NCBI RefSeq assembly: GCF_019649055.1
Contig: NW_026570251.1
Coordinates: 868,001 to 932,000 of the forward strand
Origin: Paramacrobiotus metropolitanus
Taxonomy: Eukaryota; Tardigrada; Eutardigrada; Parachela; Macrobiotidae
Length of the DNA stretch: 64,000 bases
Reading direction: 5' to 3'
Below are positions 1 to 11,806 of this stretch, piece by piece. Numbering within the stretch: the stretch's first letter is position 1; each line of letters opens with the position of its first letter. Under the pieces are notes generated by a model, which was not told the DNA's origin, did not search any database, and saw only the letters and a list, made by a program, of their open reading frames with translations. A program made the translations under genes and the position numbers.

Positions 1-372
1 TTGGTAAATTTAAGGGAAAAGCCGCAGCAGTTTTGGGCACCTTGCCAGTGCAGAATAAATTTGTTAATGGTGAATTTGATTGTTTTTTTTAGTCTTAATT
101 CAGCAGTTTATGTGAAGGATTTCTCTGGCAGGGAGAAATCTGCTTATTATTGACAACCGGATCGTGACCTAACAGTTTCAGTATTCCGGATACGGGTCAC
201 CATATAAGCAACAGCGGCAATCGGCGGAGCCTTCACTTCAACGCATTTTTTATTTTTTTTATTCATAAATTTTGATTTCGAATCAGCAGACTTTTGATCA
301 GTTAGCATACTTGACCTTTATCCGTATAATTGGCAGTTCTCAGATTGCACCCCTACTCAGCAGTCTAGCATT

Positions 373-708
373 ATGGAGTCACGCGATACCCTTTTTAAGA
401 ATTATACGGTGGAGGGACCAAAATCACGTTTGAAGGAACTGGGCATACTTGACCTTAACGGGGAAAAGGATGCGCTTGCAGACAGACTCCATGCAGTCAC
501 TCCAGAACGGCAGGAGTTTGCAGACACTCCAGAACGGCAGGAGTTTGAGAAGAGCAACGAAGCTACCAGTGGGCAGAAGAGTGTCACCGATCAGTTTACG
601 GTATTTATGGCAGAGCTCGAAATCTCCCAAGCCGGCTCAGAAGCACTCCGGGCAAACGGCTTCCAGTCACCGGCCGGCAGACTTTCGGCACATGAAGGAG
701 GAATCTGA
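373..708 (+). pseudogene. SAP-like gag-type fragment, broken
   Basis: An open frame of 111 codons begins with a short helix-loop-helix stretch (PKSRLKELGILDLNGEKDAL, residues 16-35) that resembles a SAP motif, the DNA-binding fold often found at the start of retroelement gag proteins. It is followed by a small in-frame duplication (TPERQEF twice). The reading then seems to move to a neighbouring frame around position 690, where similar-looking protein continues to about 830. No protease, reverse transcriptase or integrase follows. I read it as a decayed gag scrap; a lineage-specific host gene or a chance frame is also possible. Confidence 0.25.
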
Positions 709-964
709 CTTGGAAAAGGTCATGAAACCCGGACTGGATTTCTACAAACTCCGCAATGCCCGGAATTTATGCATGTCTTTGTTCACAAAGGAACAGAGTC
801 ATTTCATTGGTACGGTTCCAAGTAGCGTTTAATGTTCCCTTCACACAGATGTTCAATATTCGCGGTGGGCCACCTATGTTACAGTCTAAGAGACGCGCCG
901 GTTTCTAGGCGGGCGTTCATTGTAAAGCCGTGTTCAATGTTCGCAGATGTTCAATCTCACAGAT

Positions 965-1549
965 TTTACTGTACTTGCACGAAAACTTTCACTGTCGCGC
1001 ACTCCCAAACACATTTTTGTTTTGGTTTATGACATTCTATAGCCAGACGGCTTCTATACACTGGCGCGAAAACCGCTTGGGGGCGCAACATCCGGTTCGG
1101 AAATTATGGCTTTTAGAAAATTCCAAAAAGTTTCAATGCATTCAGGTGTACCAAAAGTCTCATTATGGACTGATATCCTTCAGATTGTGCACGTAAATGC
1201 ACATAACCTTGAAGAGCGGTTTTACCCATCCACTGTTCTAACATGTTTTTCAAATTTTAAAACGAATTTTGGAAATTTTAAAATATATTTTAAATTTTGA
1301 AAAACATCATGGAAACCTGGATCAGTGTAAAAACACCTGAATGCATTTAAACTTGCTTGAATTTTTTTAACTGTCATATCTCCCGGACCGGATGTTGCGC
1401 TCACAAACGGTTTTCACTCCCATGGATACAAATCATCTGGTTACAGAATGTCATTAAAGAGGAAAAAAAAGGTTTGGGAGTGCGCGAAAGTGAAAGATTT
1501 CGTGCATGTACACGGCTTTGGTACCATGTACCAGGCCACTTCCCTTTAA
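965..1549. mobile_element. Long-inverted-repeat (fold-back) element, copy 1
   Basis: The two halves of this stretch are imperfect reverse complements over nearly their whole length. The left arm (tgcacgaaaactttcac, then gacattctatagccag, then gcgcaacatccgg, then gcattcaggtg) reappears inverted in the right arm between about 1,330 and 1,520. The AT-rich centre at 1,243-1,311 is itself a hairpin. The right end reads ...cttcccTTTAA. A second copy lies at 58,101-58,811. No coding sequence. The left boundary is approximate because that end has diverged. Confidence 0.7.
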
Positions 1550-4221
1550 TATAAAAATTTTATAGTTACCGATTTTGTTACGTTTAACAGACTTTCGCCA
1601 GTGTGTTAAAGAAATTGTGTGTCAGCTTTGCGTGACGTAATATTGTTCCATAAAACCGTTCATTACTGTGGTCCTAGCTTTTCATTTCCGCCTCGAGCCT
1701 TCTTAGTAATTTTTACGATGGTTTCTAGTTTTAGTCAATCGTAAAATAATGCTAGGCATCCTGTTCGAAGTGTGACAAAATTCGATCCCTCCAATCATCT
1801 TTCTTTACTATTTAAATTTGGCTATACTACTCATAATATTCCGGTACATAACTGATTTGTTTTGCGGGCAGGAATTCCAGGAGAGCTTCTGATTTGGTGT
1901 TTTACCTGCTGCCTTAATGTGTTAATACGAGTAATTAAAAGGAACTTTATTTGGCTCACTTGTTGCTGTAGCTCCTTGCAATCGAAGAGAAATCCTCAAT
2001 CGTGATCTGCACTTTGCTGCAAGGAACTGAAAGAGGTGAACCGGTTCGGCTGGTTATAAGCGGCCAGTCGAATCCGGCTGGCCGCTCTGCCACAGGTCAG
2101 TGACGGAGGGTCATTAACGGAGATGTGGTCAGCAACGGGCGGCCAGCAATACCGTAAAATCCGATATTGACGCCCCTCCGAAATTACCACCCCGGGGCGT
2201 CTAATAATTTGCGGCGCCGCCCTTTTTTAGCGTGTTGTCGGTACGGTCTTTGTGGTACATCTTGCTAATTTAACTAATGCACACTCTTAAACCATGATTT
2301 TCTAACTAATGTCTGGGTTTCTGAATTATTCCTTTAATGTTCATACATAATAACGTCGTTTAAACCGACACATCATGAGCGTGTTATCCTTTGAAAAATT
2401 AGACACCCCCCCCGTAATAAATGCCCCCTGCGGTTTTAAACGTGAGTCTGTACCTCGCAACGTCCTGCCACACCGTTACACTCTTTACGATTCTCGGATT
2501 TTCGATGAGCATCAGTTTTTTACCTGTTCCCATTGGGTCTAACTATACGAAGTTTTTTGAAGGACTATGTGAAAATAATCGTGTGCCGATTTGGTCAGTG
2601 CCGATCTGCCGTGCCGAAAATATTCGTTTGGCACTTATTAATAACTACGTACTATATAGCCGAGGTAGGTAGAAGTATATGTATTATGTAGCAAAGGTTG
2701 AAGTTTGAACGGCCTACATATGCAATAAAGCCAACGAAAAATTTTACTTTAATTTTTACAAAAACGTGCTTTGATTATTTTGGAATTCCGTAGCCCCGGT
2801 GAACGGCGGTGATGGCGTAACTGCGACTAACCTGGCATAGTGGCATTCATAAAAGCGCGACCATGCGAAAGTGGGTGTAGCAGCGTTTTAGCTGCTAATG
2901 CCAGCCAAGCAGACGCTGACGCATCCGTCCTCACCGGCGCTGTGGTCGAAAAATCGGCCTGGGCGTCGATCTTCATGGCGGTCCAGAGCTGAATCAACGC
3001 TGTCTGTCTGCCGGTAGTCCTAACAGAAAAGGTGGTCGATCCGTCGTTGTCGAGTGATAGTATGGGTCAACCGCTCAGTCAGATCCAGGTAGTAAGACTT
3101 GGGTGCTGCCCTTTTTGGTTTGCGGAATACTTCCAGCTTGAGCATCTCGCGCATCCTTGCCCGAACACTGCAGACGTACCCCGCCGATTTCCGTTTGGTG
3201 ATGAGGCTGTATATGTGCTAAACGTCCTCGGGGTCCATGCCGGCTTTCGTGTACACTTAGCACACTATGCAGATAAATTGTTTTTCGTCGACGTAAAGGT
3301 GACACCTGTAGCGATATCATGTAATGGTCAACGCCCGTATTTGAAAGACACATATACAACATAGAATGTGTTGTTGATCTTGCTGTGACGAATCGACATT
3401 TACCGGCTAATGCAGGTCAAAGACAAGCGGTGTAAGCCGATGAGAAGCACGCATCGGTCTCCAAAACACGGGATGCTGTCGTGTGCGCATGCTGCGTCGG
3501 CGCCAGGTTCGAAGGTGCCGCAGGCACCAAATTAATAATGACTGGTAGCGTACGCTGTCAGATTTCCGTGCACTGTTACGATGTTACTTCATAGTTCTTA
3601 CTGAATTGTAGGTAAGTGTTTAAGCAGTTACTTGTATGAAACAATTTTGATAATTTTTTTAATATGATTAACACCGACTGAATCATTGTGTTCACTTAAA
3701 CTACTTAAATCGGCATCGCGCGCTTCTAGTCGACTTGTGCATGCACACTGATGAAGAACCGAAAATAGGTGATTGCTCTGCCTTTCAAGCGTCCGGGAGA
3801 TACAAACGAATATCAAAACTGAGATACAAACGAATGCGATTAGCGATCGTCCGATAAACAAGTCATCAGCACGGCAAACTAATTTTTACTGCAGAAGCAA
3901 CCAGCGCAGACTATTTCCAAGGACCAGCTAAGACATTCAACCGACAAAAAACGGAGCAAAAAAATCGAAAAGGCAGCGAGCGTACTGAAAAGCATGGGCA
4001 ATTTGCACAAGGCGCAGTACATGCTGCGCTCCGGCGAACAACCTTTCACAAAATCTTGTAAAACCAAAGAAATATACGTACTGACAGCAACAATGAATCA
4101 TTAACCGCACAGCCATCGTAAGAAGAACCATACCGCAACTGGCAAAGAATTTAACGCAACATAACAAAATAAAAGAACTAACACGTAAAAACCTGGATGG
4201 CCAGTGCGACGAAGAATGGGC
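1550..4221. other. Intergenic, no supported gene
   Basis: I see no supportable gene. There is a 9-bp-stem hairpin at 2,059-2,086 (AGCGGCCAG / CTGGCCGCT). A C-rich patch near 2,405-2,440 resembles the interior of the MITE at 26.7 kb. A GC-richer stretch on the minus strand (about 2,830-3,240) has protein-like but stop- and frame-broken reading and may be a dead gene. Confidence 0.5.
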
Positions 4222-4896
4222 TTACTGCGGGGGAACCTGGGGAAGCGGCAGTCCAGCAGTCAACGCCGCGGCAATCTGCTGATCCGGCATTCCCAGATCT
4301 CGTCCCATCTCCACGCCCAACATGCAGACATCGCGCTGATTGCGGGTGCGCTCCTGGAACAAAGCCAGGGTGATGCCCTGCACCGCAAAAGTCAGCAGCT
4401 GTCGGATCGCGGTGATTTCTCCATGAATGCTGCTGATGCCGGCGCCCATCGTGACCATGCTGGCTTTCAAGCCTTCCACATCGGCCCTCATCGCATTAAT
4501 AGCTTCCTCCATGCGATTCAGCTGAGCCTGCATAGCGTGGCAGCCATTGTTGATGCTCTCCACCATCCCTTTCACTTGGCCCAGGCGGGTACTAACGGCT
4601 ATAACTTCCTCGATGATCTTCCCGTCCACCACGGTCAACTTGTCCACCTCCTCAGAAAACAACCTCATCGCAATGCCGGTGCGCTGGGCCAGGCTCTTGG
4701 CGTGCAGTTGCTGTCCTTGAATCACGTGGGTGGCGAGCAGATACTCGTTCTCTACAGGAACGTTCTTCGTGAAGTACTCTTTTATCTCGTCCTCCGTTTT
4801 CCGCCAGTTTTGATAAGCGGTGTGCGTGTCGGATTCCAGATAGAACAGCGTCTCGAAAAAGTTCTGCCCGGTGGGCATGGGCGCCGGTTCCTGCAA
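4222..4896 (-). CDS. Coiled-coil protein, function unknown (probably a 3' exon)
   Basis: An open frame of about 224 codons with coding-like composition. It is helical, with a long heptad-like stretch in its second half (roughly residues 75-160, rich in Met, Glu, Ala, Ile and Leu) that predicts a coiled coil, then a Pro-containing tail. No signal peptide or membrane segment is seen. The frame opens just after GTTTTGCAG at about 4,890, which looks like a 3' splice site, so this may be the last exon of a longer gene. If it is a single exon, the first ATG is at 4,878. I do not recognise the family; a structural or adaptor role is only a guess from the coiled coil. Confidence 0.55.
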   Translation of the reverse strand: MQEPAPMPTGQNFFETLFYLESDTHTAYQNWRKTEDEIKEYFTKNVPVENEYLLATHVIQGQQLHAKSLAQRTGIAMRLFSEEVDKLTVVDGKIIEEVIAVSTRLGQVKGMVESINNGCHAMQAQLNRMEEAINAMRADVEGLKASMVTMGAGISSIHGEITAIRQLLTFAVQGITLALFQERTRNQRDVCMLGVEMGRDLGMPDQQIAAALTAGLPLPQVPPQ

Positions 4897-4924
4897 AACG
4901 CCATTGCGATCAGACTAGTTTAGC

Positions 4925-6014
4925 CGACAGCGCTGCACTGAACAAGCGGATAATTATTGTACATGGAGCTCTTGTACGTACTTTGTACTAAAAAATTAGA
5001 ACGTGCTTAAAATCAGACTGCGGGGAATCCGCCCGAACGATACACTGGACCAAACTTCGATGTCAATCGTTCGATAGCTCACACTCTGTAGTAAAGCCAT
5101 CAAAAGTCAAATCTTAAAAAAAGAATACCAGCTTTCAAGGAACTCACAAAAACCTAACAAGCAAAGTTTACGGGAAGTGCTCAACCACATGTTCGAAGTG
5201 ACTGCTGAATAAAGCTAAGTAGCTGTCCCACCGTGGGCGCATGCGCTCTGTTAAGTACTGGCTCCTGAAATTATGTTTCCCAACATTACACTTCACAATC
5301 ACATTATCCAGTATTGCGAACCGTTGGAGCAACTAGATGCTGCTTTTTTATGTGCTCTTTTGAGGTATTTTTTTTTCTACTTCCCATGTGTACTCCGTTT
5401 GCGTTTTGTAACCTGCTGTTAACTCCGTGATAATGCCACGACCAAAGAAAAGTTTGACTGGACGGCGAAAGTTGCGGAATCGACAGACTGTCAATCAAAC
5501 TTCTACACAGTGCCAAGAAACCAACAGACTTCCAACTAGGAGGTAACGTAAAATCATTTTTAGATTGTGCTGAGGTTTCGATGAATTACGCAGCTTAATT
5601 CCAGACGAAGGCCAGTGATTTCTCATCCAGTAACTGTTGCTGCACCATCGGAATGCGCTTCTGCGATCACAGATAAGTACGTTATAAAATGGGTCGCGAG
5701 GGTCGCGTAAACAATTTACTGTAATTATTAAGTGCCGCTAAAACGTGTGTTTAAATTTAGATTTTTTTTCAGTAATGCAGCCTCTTTTGTGGACTCCTTT
5801 CTTTCGCTGAACGTGAACGACAATCGACCTTCCACTCCCCATGAAGCCAATCAGCACTTGCCATCTCATTATTAACTATCAGTAGCTATCAGTGATCTGT
5901 TTACTGCTGCAAACGACAAAATAAACGAAATAAAATACGTAGTTGCTAGCAGAGAAGAATGAACGGAAGCCAAGATACCAATAGAACCAATGCTCTTCTT
6001 TTGTATTGTACTAG
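4925..6014. other. Intergenic; one weak basic ORF
   Basis: No convincing gene. A short frame on the plus strand from the ATG at 5,431 to a possible GT donor near 5,543 encodes a basic peptide (MPRPKKSLTGRRKLRN...) like those that start some transposon proteins, but nothing downstream continues it. I looked here for the missing front of the astacin gene and did not find it. Confidence 0.35.
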
Positions 6015-8198
6015 GTGTTCATCAAACATTGGCAGACAGGGAGGTCGACAAAACATCACGTTGTCCCCGGCCTGCATTTTCCGCGGAGCGATACAGCACT
6101 TGACACTTCACGCTTTGGGATTTTTTCACGAGCACCACAGAATGGACTGCGATGAGTACCTGCTAATTTATTATAACCACACCGACCTCCCGCGCAATGA
6201 CAGCGTTTTCCGTAAATTTCCCCGAATGTCTAATTATGGAATCGAGTACGATCTGGAATCCATTATGCATTACGGCGCTTATGATATAGCCAACGCGGAA
6301 ACCCCAGGACGGCCGGTATTTGTTCCGAAAACGAATCCAAAGGGACGCCGAGTCAAAATGGGTCAGAGGCGCGGGCTGAGCGCCAAGGACATTGTGAAGT
6401 TGTGCACCGCGTACAACTGCACCGCTAGCAACGACACCATATCCCGTTTGGAACCGGTACCGGATTTCTTCCGTGTCAATCTGACACTGCCCCAATGCCA
6501 AACCCTATCGGAACTCCCGTCTTGGGATGTCGGCGCTACTCCCGCCATGTGCAGCGGATGGAAAATGCTGAAATTATTCTGTAACTGCAGCACTACTCCG
6601 GCGGACTGGAGAGAGGTCGTCAACACGGTGTCTAGTTTTCCGTTGTACGTCGCGAGTGCCGACCTCTATGACGGACCGGAAATCAATCAGGCACCGGACG
6701 TTTTTGCTGTGATCCGCCGACAGGTTGCCCTGTTCACGCTGCGCATGTGCGTGCAGGCCTATTCCGCTAGCGTTATCGCGCAGATGCGCTTTACTAACCT
6801 TGTTTACTTGAGACTGCAATTCTGTTTTCGTCTCATACTGCGCAGAGCCGACTTTATCGGCCTGGACCGATTGGTTATTGTCATCATGGATCGTAGCACC
6901 ATCGAAAGCCTGGAACCAGATACCTTCAACGCTTTACCGGCGCTCAAGCAGTTAAATCTAGAGAGCGGCATCTTTAATAACAGCACAACCGTCGTCTTCG
7001 AGAATGATACGCCTTTGTTGTTTGACCTGCGTATCGAATACCTGTATCGACTGCATTGCAGCTGTGAGTTCGCTCGATTTCGGCAGTGGCGAAGGAGCAA
7101 TACAGCATTGAAGTTCCATTTTAACCGAGCCGAGCTGCATCACATTGATGGCGTCCTGTACAGCGATGCATATTCCAGGGATCAACTATACTATCCAGTG
7201 AATTGTTGCGTTGAACCGTTTCCGCGATCACCGGAAGGATTCAATTTTTCGCAGTGGGAGTACTCCATCAACGAACCAATATGTTAGTCATATTTTAATT
7301 GATGCTTACAGAGTAATAGGTACCAGTCGTCGCTGTGCTGCAATCCGTACACGCGCATTACCGCTCTTTATATCTTGCAGGTGCTGACAACGCAACTACC
7401 GCTCTGCAATCCAAGAAAGACCAATGGAATCCGGTTTCAAAAAATCAAAGCCACACAATCGGTGGGTATCTCTTTTTTTTTTCGTTGTCTACTTACGCCG
7501 GCAAACATGCCGATTAATTGATTTTTGTTTAGATTCCCCATTATCGCTTTGGCTGCATCACAGAAAAGGTAGCAAACAATGTGACCACTATTATTAATCA
7601 TTAATAAAGAACTCGGTTACGTGCGCGCTATGGTTCGGTTTCTCGAGCAGGTATACCGGATACATCATCAGTTTCCACTCCGTCACAATCGTCGTCCACA
7701 ACAGGGCCTAACAAAGGTGGGCAAGACATCGCTTATAATTTTGCCAGCTGTGGACGAAACCGCATTTTTTTAGATGCAGCATTCAGCGGCAGCTCCGGTA
7801 AACCTAACCCTCTGGTTTACGTGTCTCTGTGTGTGCTGGCTTTACTGGCATTTCCGGGGGTATATTTCGGACGGCGACGTTGTGGAGATCGATTACGTCG
7901 CGACCGGCGCCCGGTGGCGGTAGATGGAGTCCGACCGGCCGGCGAATATCTCAGCAATGACGATTGCACAGCGAATGGTCAGCCAAACACTACACAGTCT
8001 ATAGAGCTTTCCAATCACACCCTGGATGACCGTGAGGCATCCATAGATTCGGCATCGGATAATGCGGAAGCCACGACGTTCCTAGGCACTGAGCATAGTA
8101 TTGCAGTGGACGGTCACGAGCGTGCGTTAGACAGTACAAGTAGTCTGGAGAATTCTGAAGCTGGTTCGGAAGTAGATCAGCAAAACCGTTTGAACTGA
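6015..8198 (+). CDS. Membrane-anchored astacin-like pseudoprotease with LRRs (5' end missing)
   Basis: Five exons join in phase: 6,015-7,282, 7,381-7,461, 7,533-7,568, 7,651-7,716 and 7,774-8,198, all with GT-AG ends and phase-1 introns. Exon 1 carries the second half of an astacin (M12A) domain: C-S-S-N-I-G-R-Q-G-G, the zinc signature as HLTLHALGFFHEHHR, the Met-turn SIMHY, and a closing GLSAKDIVKLC. The signature's catalytic Glu (HExxH) is Leu, while the three His ligands remain, so zinc may bind but proteolysis is unlikely. Leucine-rich repeats follow, ending in a Cys-capped LRRCT (LHCSCEFARFRQW). Exon 4 gives a Ser/Thr stalk. Exon 5 gives one membrane helix (VYVSLCVLALLAFPGVYF), a GRRR stop-transfer and a ~115-residue acidic tail. 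The N-terminal half of the astacin domain and the signal peptide were not found upstream. AATAAA lies at 8,299. A surface receptor or binding protein is inferred. Confidence 0.8.
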
Positions 8199-8298
8199 AA
8201 CACTGGGATAACGTTTCATATCGACTACTGAGCAATAGGATTTGAAGTATAACGAAGTATAATAACGTCGAATAACCTTCGAGCAAACCAAACCAGCG

Positions 8299-8304
8299 AA
8301 TAAA
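8299..8304 (+). terminator. Polyadenylation signal AATAAA
   Basis: Canonical AATAAA about 100 bases after the stop codon of the astacin/LRR gene, in a plausible 3' UTR. Confidence 0.5.
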
Positions 8305-8867
8305 ACATAAACTTTCGAATCCATGCACAAACCACTTCCAGCAGTAGCTAGCTTTTGAGAAACTTAAAAGATCGCATTACCCACAGAATACCCTTATTGT
8401 CTGTAAGTAGTTTCAGTTTAAGTCTGTATTAAATACTGCTCTTTTAACTTCTCAACCCGAATTGCTGATTCAGCGCTTTGAGGAAGCTTACGTCTGTTCA
8501 GGTTGGAAAAGGATGCTAGGACACGAATTAGCTGTGAGTCGTGTGATTACGATTACCAGAATGAGAAACACCAGTTTACTGTGCGACCAGATCGCATGCC
8601 CTATTTATTAGAATTTCCCGTAGTTCTAGTACGAACGACAGAAGAACTCGTCAGAAGCCTTTTCATAGAACAAAGCAGCCATCCTTTTTTAGGTGGATGT
8701 CCGAATACCGGCCGAATCTGCTTGTTCCTATGTACAATACATTGTCCTGTATGTCAACGGGTTTTAAATTTATATTCTCATTAATATTATGTACTTCCGT
8801 GTTTTATAATATATCACGGCGAGTTCTGTATACTAATACCTATTATACCTTTGTATTAAGCAGCGGC

Positions 8868-9635
8868 GCCGTCAGAAGTGATCATTATTTTTAACCGCTA
8901 CATCTCGTAGAATATCTGGAAAACAAATACGTACCTCGTAATTATATAAGAAGGAAAACAATATGCCACAGAATCTCCTCATAGAAGAAGCAAATAAAAA
9001 CAGTCCCCAAAAGCAATAAATAGAGCAAACGACACTGTACAGCGACAGCTAAAACAAACAAAAGACGGTCTCCGTCGAGAGTGAGAGAAAGGTCACTGGA
9101 AACAGAAAATCAAAAAACCGCGGATCCTCCCGGAAAAAGAAAAATTACAAAAACAAAACGACTAAAACCACGTTTGCTGTAATATTTTGTCAGAGTAGAA
9201 GGCTCTGCCCTCAGGACAGCCGCCCCATCCGCCGTCTACCTGGTTGTCTCAAGCTCAAGCACAAAAATCTTGATCTCATCCAACAACGGCGATGGCACAG
9301 TGGCTGTGCTACGTGGATCACACAGTCGGTAGCCAGCGGTTCGATTCCGCTCCGTCGCCATTTTTCAGAATTTCCTCAACAGGAAATTCTTTCGGACTTC
9401 ATCTGGCCGCCCTCCCTTCGCTGAGATACCCACGGACAGCCGTCTTTATGGCAGCCTCTGATAATTTCACCACAGGGAGAGGGACGCGCCGGGACACAGA
9501 GAAAAAAAACCCAATAATCAATCAAAAAGTAAAAACAGGAGACCCGAGGAAACACAACAGCCGGTGTTTCGTTTTTGTAAGAAAAAAACACATTGTGCAG
9601 TAAATGTGCACTGTCACGGATAGTAATTAAAAACT
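8868..9635. repeat. Dispersed repeat family R, copy A (interrupted)
   Basis: Nearly identical to 32,255-32,728: it shares, for example, ccacagaatctcctcatag, agacggtctccgtcgagag and cacattgtgca in the same order. Copy A is longer only because a 276-bp element sits inside it at 9,188-9,463. A diverged fragment of the family is at 23,365-23,460. No coding potential is seen. Copies A and B each lie immediately left of a clockwork-orange sequence, so both may belong to one duplicated block. Confidence 0.85.
9188..9463 (+). mobile_element. 276-bp insertion element with tRNA-like core, copy 1
   Basis: Begins TGTCAGAG and ends CTCTGATA, an 8-bp imperfect inverted repeat. It is flanked by ATTT on both sides (9,184-9,187 and 9,464-9,467). 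The uninterrupted repeat copy at 32.57 kb has a single ATTT at this spot, which shows the empty site. A tRNA-like segment runs from about 9,288 to 9,362: an A-box-like TGGCACAGTGG, a B-box GGTTCGATTCC, and pairing ends GGCGATGG / CCGTCGCC. The second copy (31,054-31,329) has exactly the same length. It could be a tRNA-derived SINE, but the 4-bp duplication and terminal inverted repeat look more like a DNA-type MITE. Confidence 0.85.
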
Positions 9636-9910
9636 CGCTGATAACTACTATCTCAAGAAATAAGCCAGTTTTTTAAATTTTGCAGTAGTCTTTTAAAGGA
9701 AAGAAAGGTCTTTTAAATGTAGATTTAAAACTGGGTATCAGTAAAAAATTAGATAACTCAAGTTATGAAAAATGAACACACCGAAAATATAATTTTTCAA
9801 TTTACGCTTCAATTAACCTTGTTATTCAAACTGGATCATATAAACTGAATACTATGTAAGAATAATAATAGTAATAATAATATTAAAAACGACCGGATGT
9901 ATCGGCTTAC

Positions 9911-10515
9911 CTATATCGTGACCCATCCGGTCAAGGGCGTTTTGGGTATGGTTGAGGAGTCGGCTGCACAAACTTTCCCCGACAAAGAAGCCTTTAACGT
10001 CCACCAGAAACTGCAGTAACTCCACGGAGCAGTCCTTGTAGCCTTCGGCGTAGCTGCGACTGGTGCTGCTGCCGGTGTTGTCTTTGCTCTCGGGCGTCGG
10101 AGATTCCGAAGGACTCACGTGCTCCACATCCGCTACCACAAAATATCAATAAACACAAAATAAATATGAAAAATACTAAAATAAATATGATCAAAGGCAT
10201 ATAAATAATGGTAGCCGAACTCACTTTGAAACACGATGGAAGCTTGCTTTGGAGATAGCGGATATGCTTAAGGCCATTTCAATAATCTCCGTCTTCTCAA
10301 TCCTCCCGCGACCCTATCCAACAAAAAATAACTGGTAAAAATGCAGCATTTAAAATGATTCAAAAATTAAACATTAAAAAACATTAGCGATGCCAGTGAA
10401 TACGTACACGAACCTTTCGCAGGTAGCACGACGGTATCAGCCGGCTGAGATCAGCCAGACAGTTGTTCATCCGGTCCCGCCGGCGTTTCTCGATAATCCG
10501 ATGAGACATGGGATC
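9911..10515 (-). pseudogene. Partial clockwork-orange duplicate (bHLH plus Orange), frame-broken
   Basis: Matches three internal exons of the gene at 32.8-43.6 kb with their introns: the basic/helix-1 exon (10,414-10,515, 102 nt as in the gene), the helix-2 exon (10,225-10,313) and the Orange-domain exon (9,911-10,132). It is therefore a DNA-level duplication and not a retrocopy. The helix-2 exon is 89 nt against 91 in the gene because of two single-base deletions, near 10,271 and 10,230, which shift the frame. The splice sites still look usable. No copies of the two N-terminal exons or of the last exon are present. Remaining differences are few, so the copy is fairly young. Confidence 0.85.
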
Positions 10516-10924
10516 CTGCAGTGGAACAACACAACACTCATCTCGATTGCCGGGTGGAATTGACATTCGTTATGACAGATTTTACGGCTTACTCGATAAT
10601 ATCAAATAATGCAAGGCGTTGGGCTTGTTGCAGTCTACCATTTTGATCAAAGCTATGCGCAGTTTTTCTTTTTTTCAGAAATTTTGTACGTCCAGGATTT
10701 GTACTATTAAGCTAAAAAATGTTGTACGAATCAATCAAGTTCGGGCTCAAAACAATGGTTTTTTAAGCATGTTTGAGCTTTCGTCTACATAATAGACCAC
10801 AATTGCCGCACCAATCAGGACCAACTCGGTTCGCAGCAGCCGTTGGCATTTGAACGAAACGTTATGCCTTTTCTTTCTTTCGTCAATAGGGTTTACATAA
10901 ATTTATATAAACCTTATTGAAGAA

Positions 10925-11075
10925 AGTTATATATAAAATTATATATATATATATATATAAATATCTAAAGTTATATATAATTATATAATATAATATAAAG
11001 TTATATATAGTTATATATAATAATTATATATGATTATATATAAAGCTATATATAAAGTTATCTATATATTTATAT
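10925..11075. repeat. AT-rich microsatellite
   Basis: Runs of TA dinucleotides mixed with repeats of agttatatata. No gene. Confidence 0.8.
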
Positions 11076-11589
11076 CACTCGCACTTTATATCACTCGATG
11101 GTATTCGCTCGATAATGTTAACTGCGATTTTGAAATTTTTCAGTAAAGAGGTTTAACTGAAGAACGATATGTATTTTGATGAAATCCAGTAAAGTACAGC
11201 AATGCGTTACTTTATTCAAGTTGTGATCTGTGATAATTTTGTGTTAAATTGGCGGTACAACACTTGGCGTACAGCTGGTGAAAACATAGAGCAGTACATG
11301 TCAATAGCGCGCGTGTTGTACGTGCAACTTAATGCCAGTCGGCATAACCGGCTGAAGTACGTACTTGTACATACTGTACTTTATTACTTGTATCTAATCT
11401 TTATTGGTCAAATCAAAAACAAGGCTCTTTATTGGTCAAATCAATCAAACACAATGTATCGAAACATAATAGAGTAATACGAGAAAGAGTTACAACAGGT
11501 AAATCTCATTAATTAATTCATGTACATATCTCGTACTTGTACATACTTGTATCGAGTATGAACCTGTACGTACATAAAATGTCCATAAT

Positions 11590-11791
11590 AGAAGATATGC
11601 CGCTAGTTTAGCGTCAACTCGGTTTCGGTCCGGTTTTCAGTCGAACCGGTTTGGAGCCGCACTGAACCGGTTTGGAGCCGAACCGATTGAACCGGTTTAG
11701 AGCCGAACTGAATTCCCCTTTCTTTTGTATATTTTTCCCCACCCTCTTTTTTTGTATTAACATGAATGAACATGAATGAACATGATACCAG
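11590..11791 (+). repeat. Left terminal inverted repeat
   Basis: Matches the reverse complement of 16,757-16,937 with small indels. It contains three direct copies of GAACCGGTTTRGAGCCG, spaced like iterons, and ends inward in a CATGAATGAA repeat. The motif copies are candidate binding sites for a trans-acting integrase or replication protein. Confidence 0.9.
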
Positions 11792-11806
11792 ATTTATTCA
11801 TGATAT

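Noticed and set aside
4204-4923. 239-codon frame on the plus strand
   Set aside because: The minus-strand frame has coiled-coil character and a splice acceptor; this one is low-complexity His/Leu text typical of an antisense shadow.
5431-5543. Start of a Helitron or other transposase (MPRPKK...)
   Set aside because: Only a short basic peptide with no downstream motif.
9292-9603. Open frame of 103 codons, with a twin at 31,158-31,418
   Set aside because: It lies inside the 276-bp tRNA-like element and is shared only because that repeat is shared.
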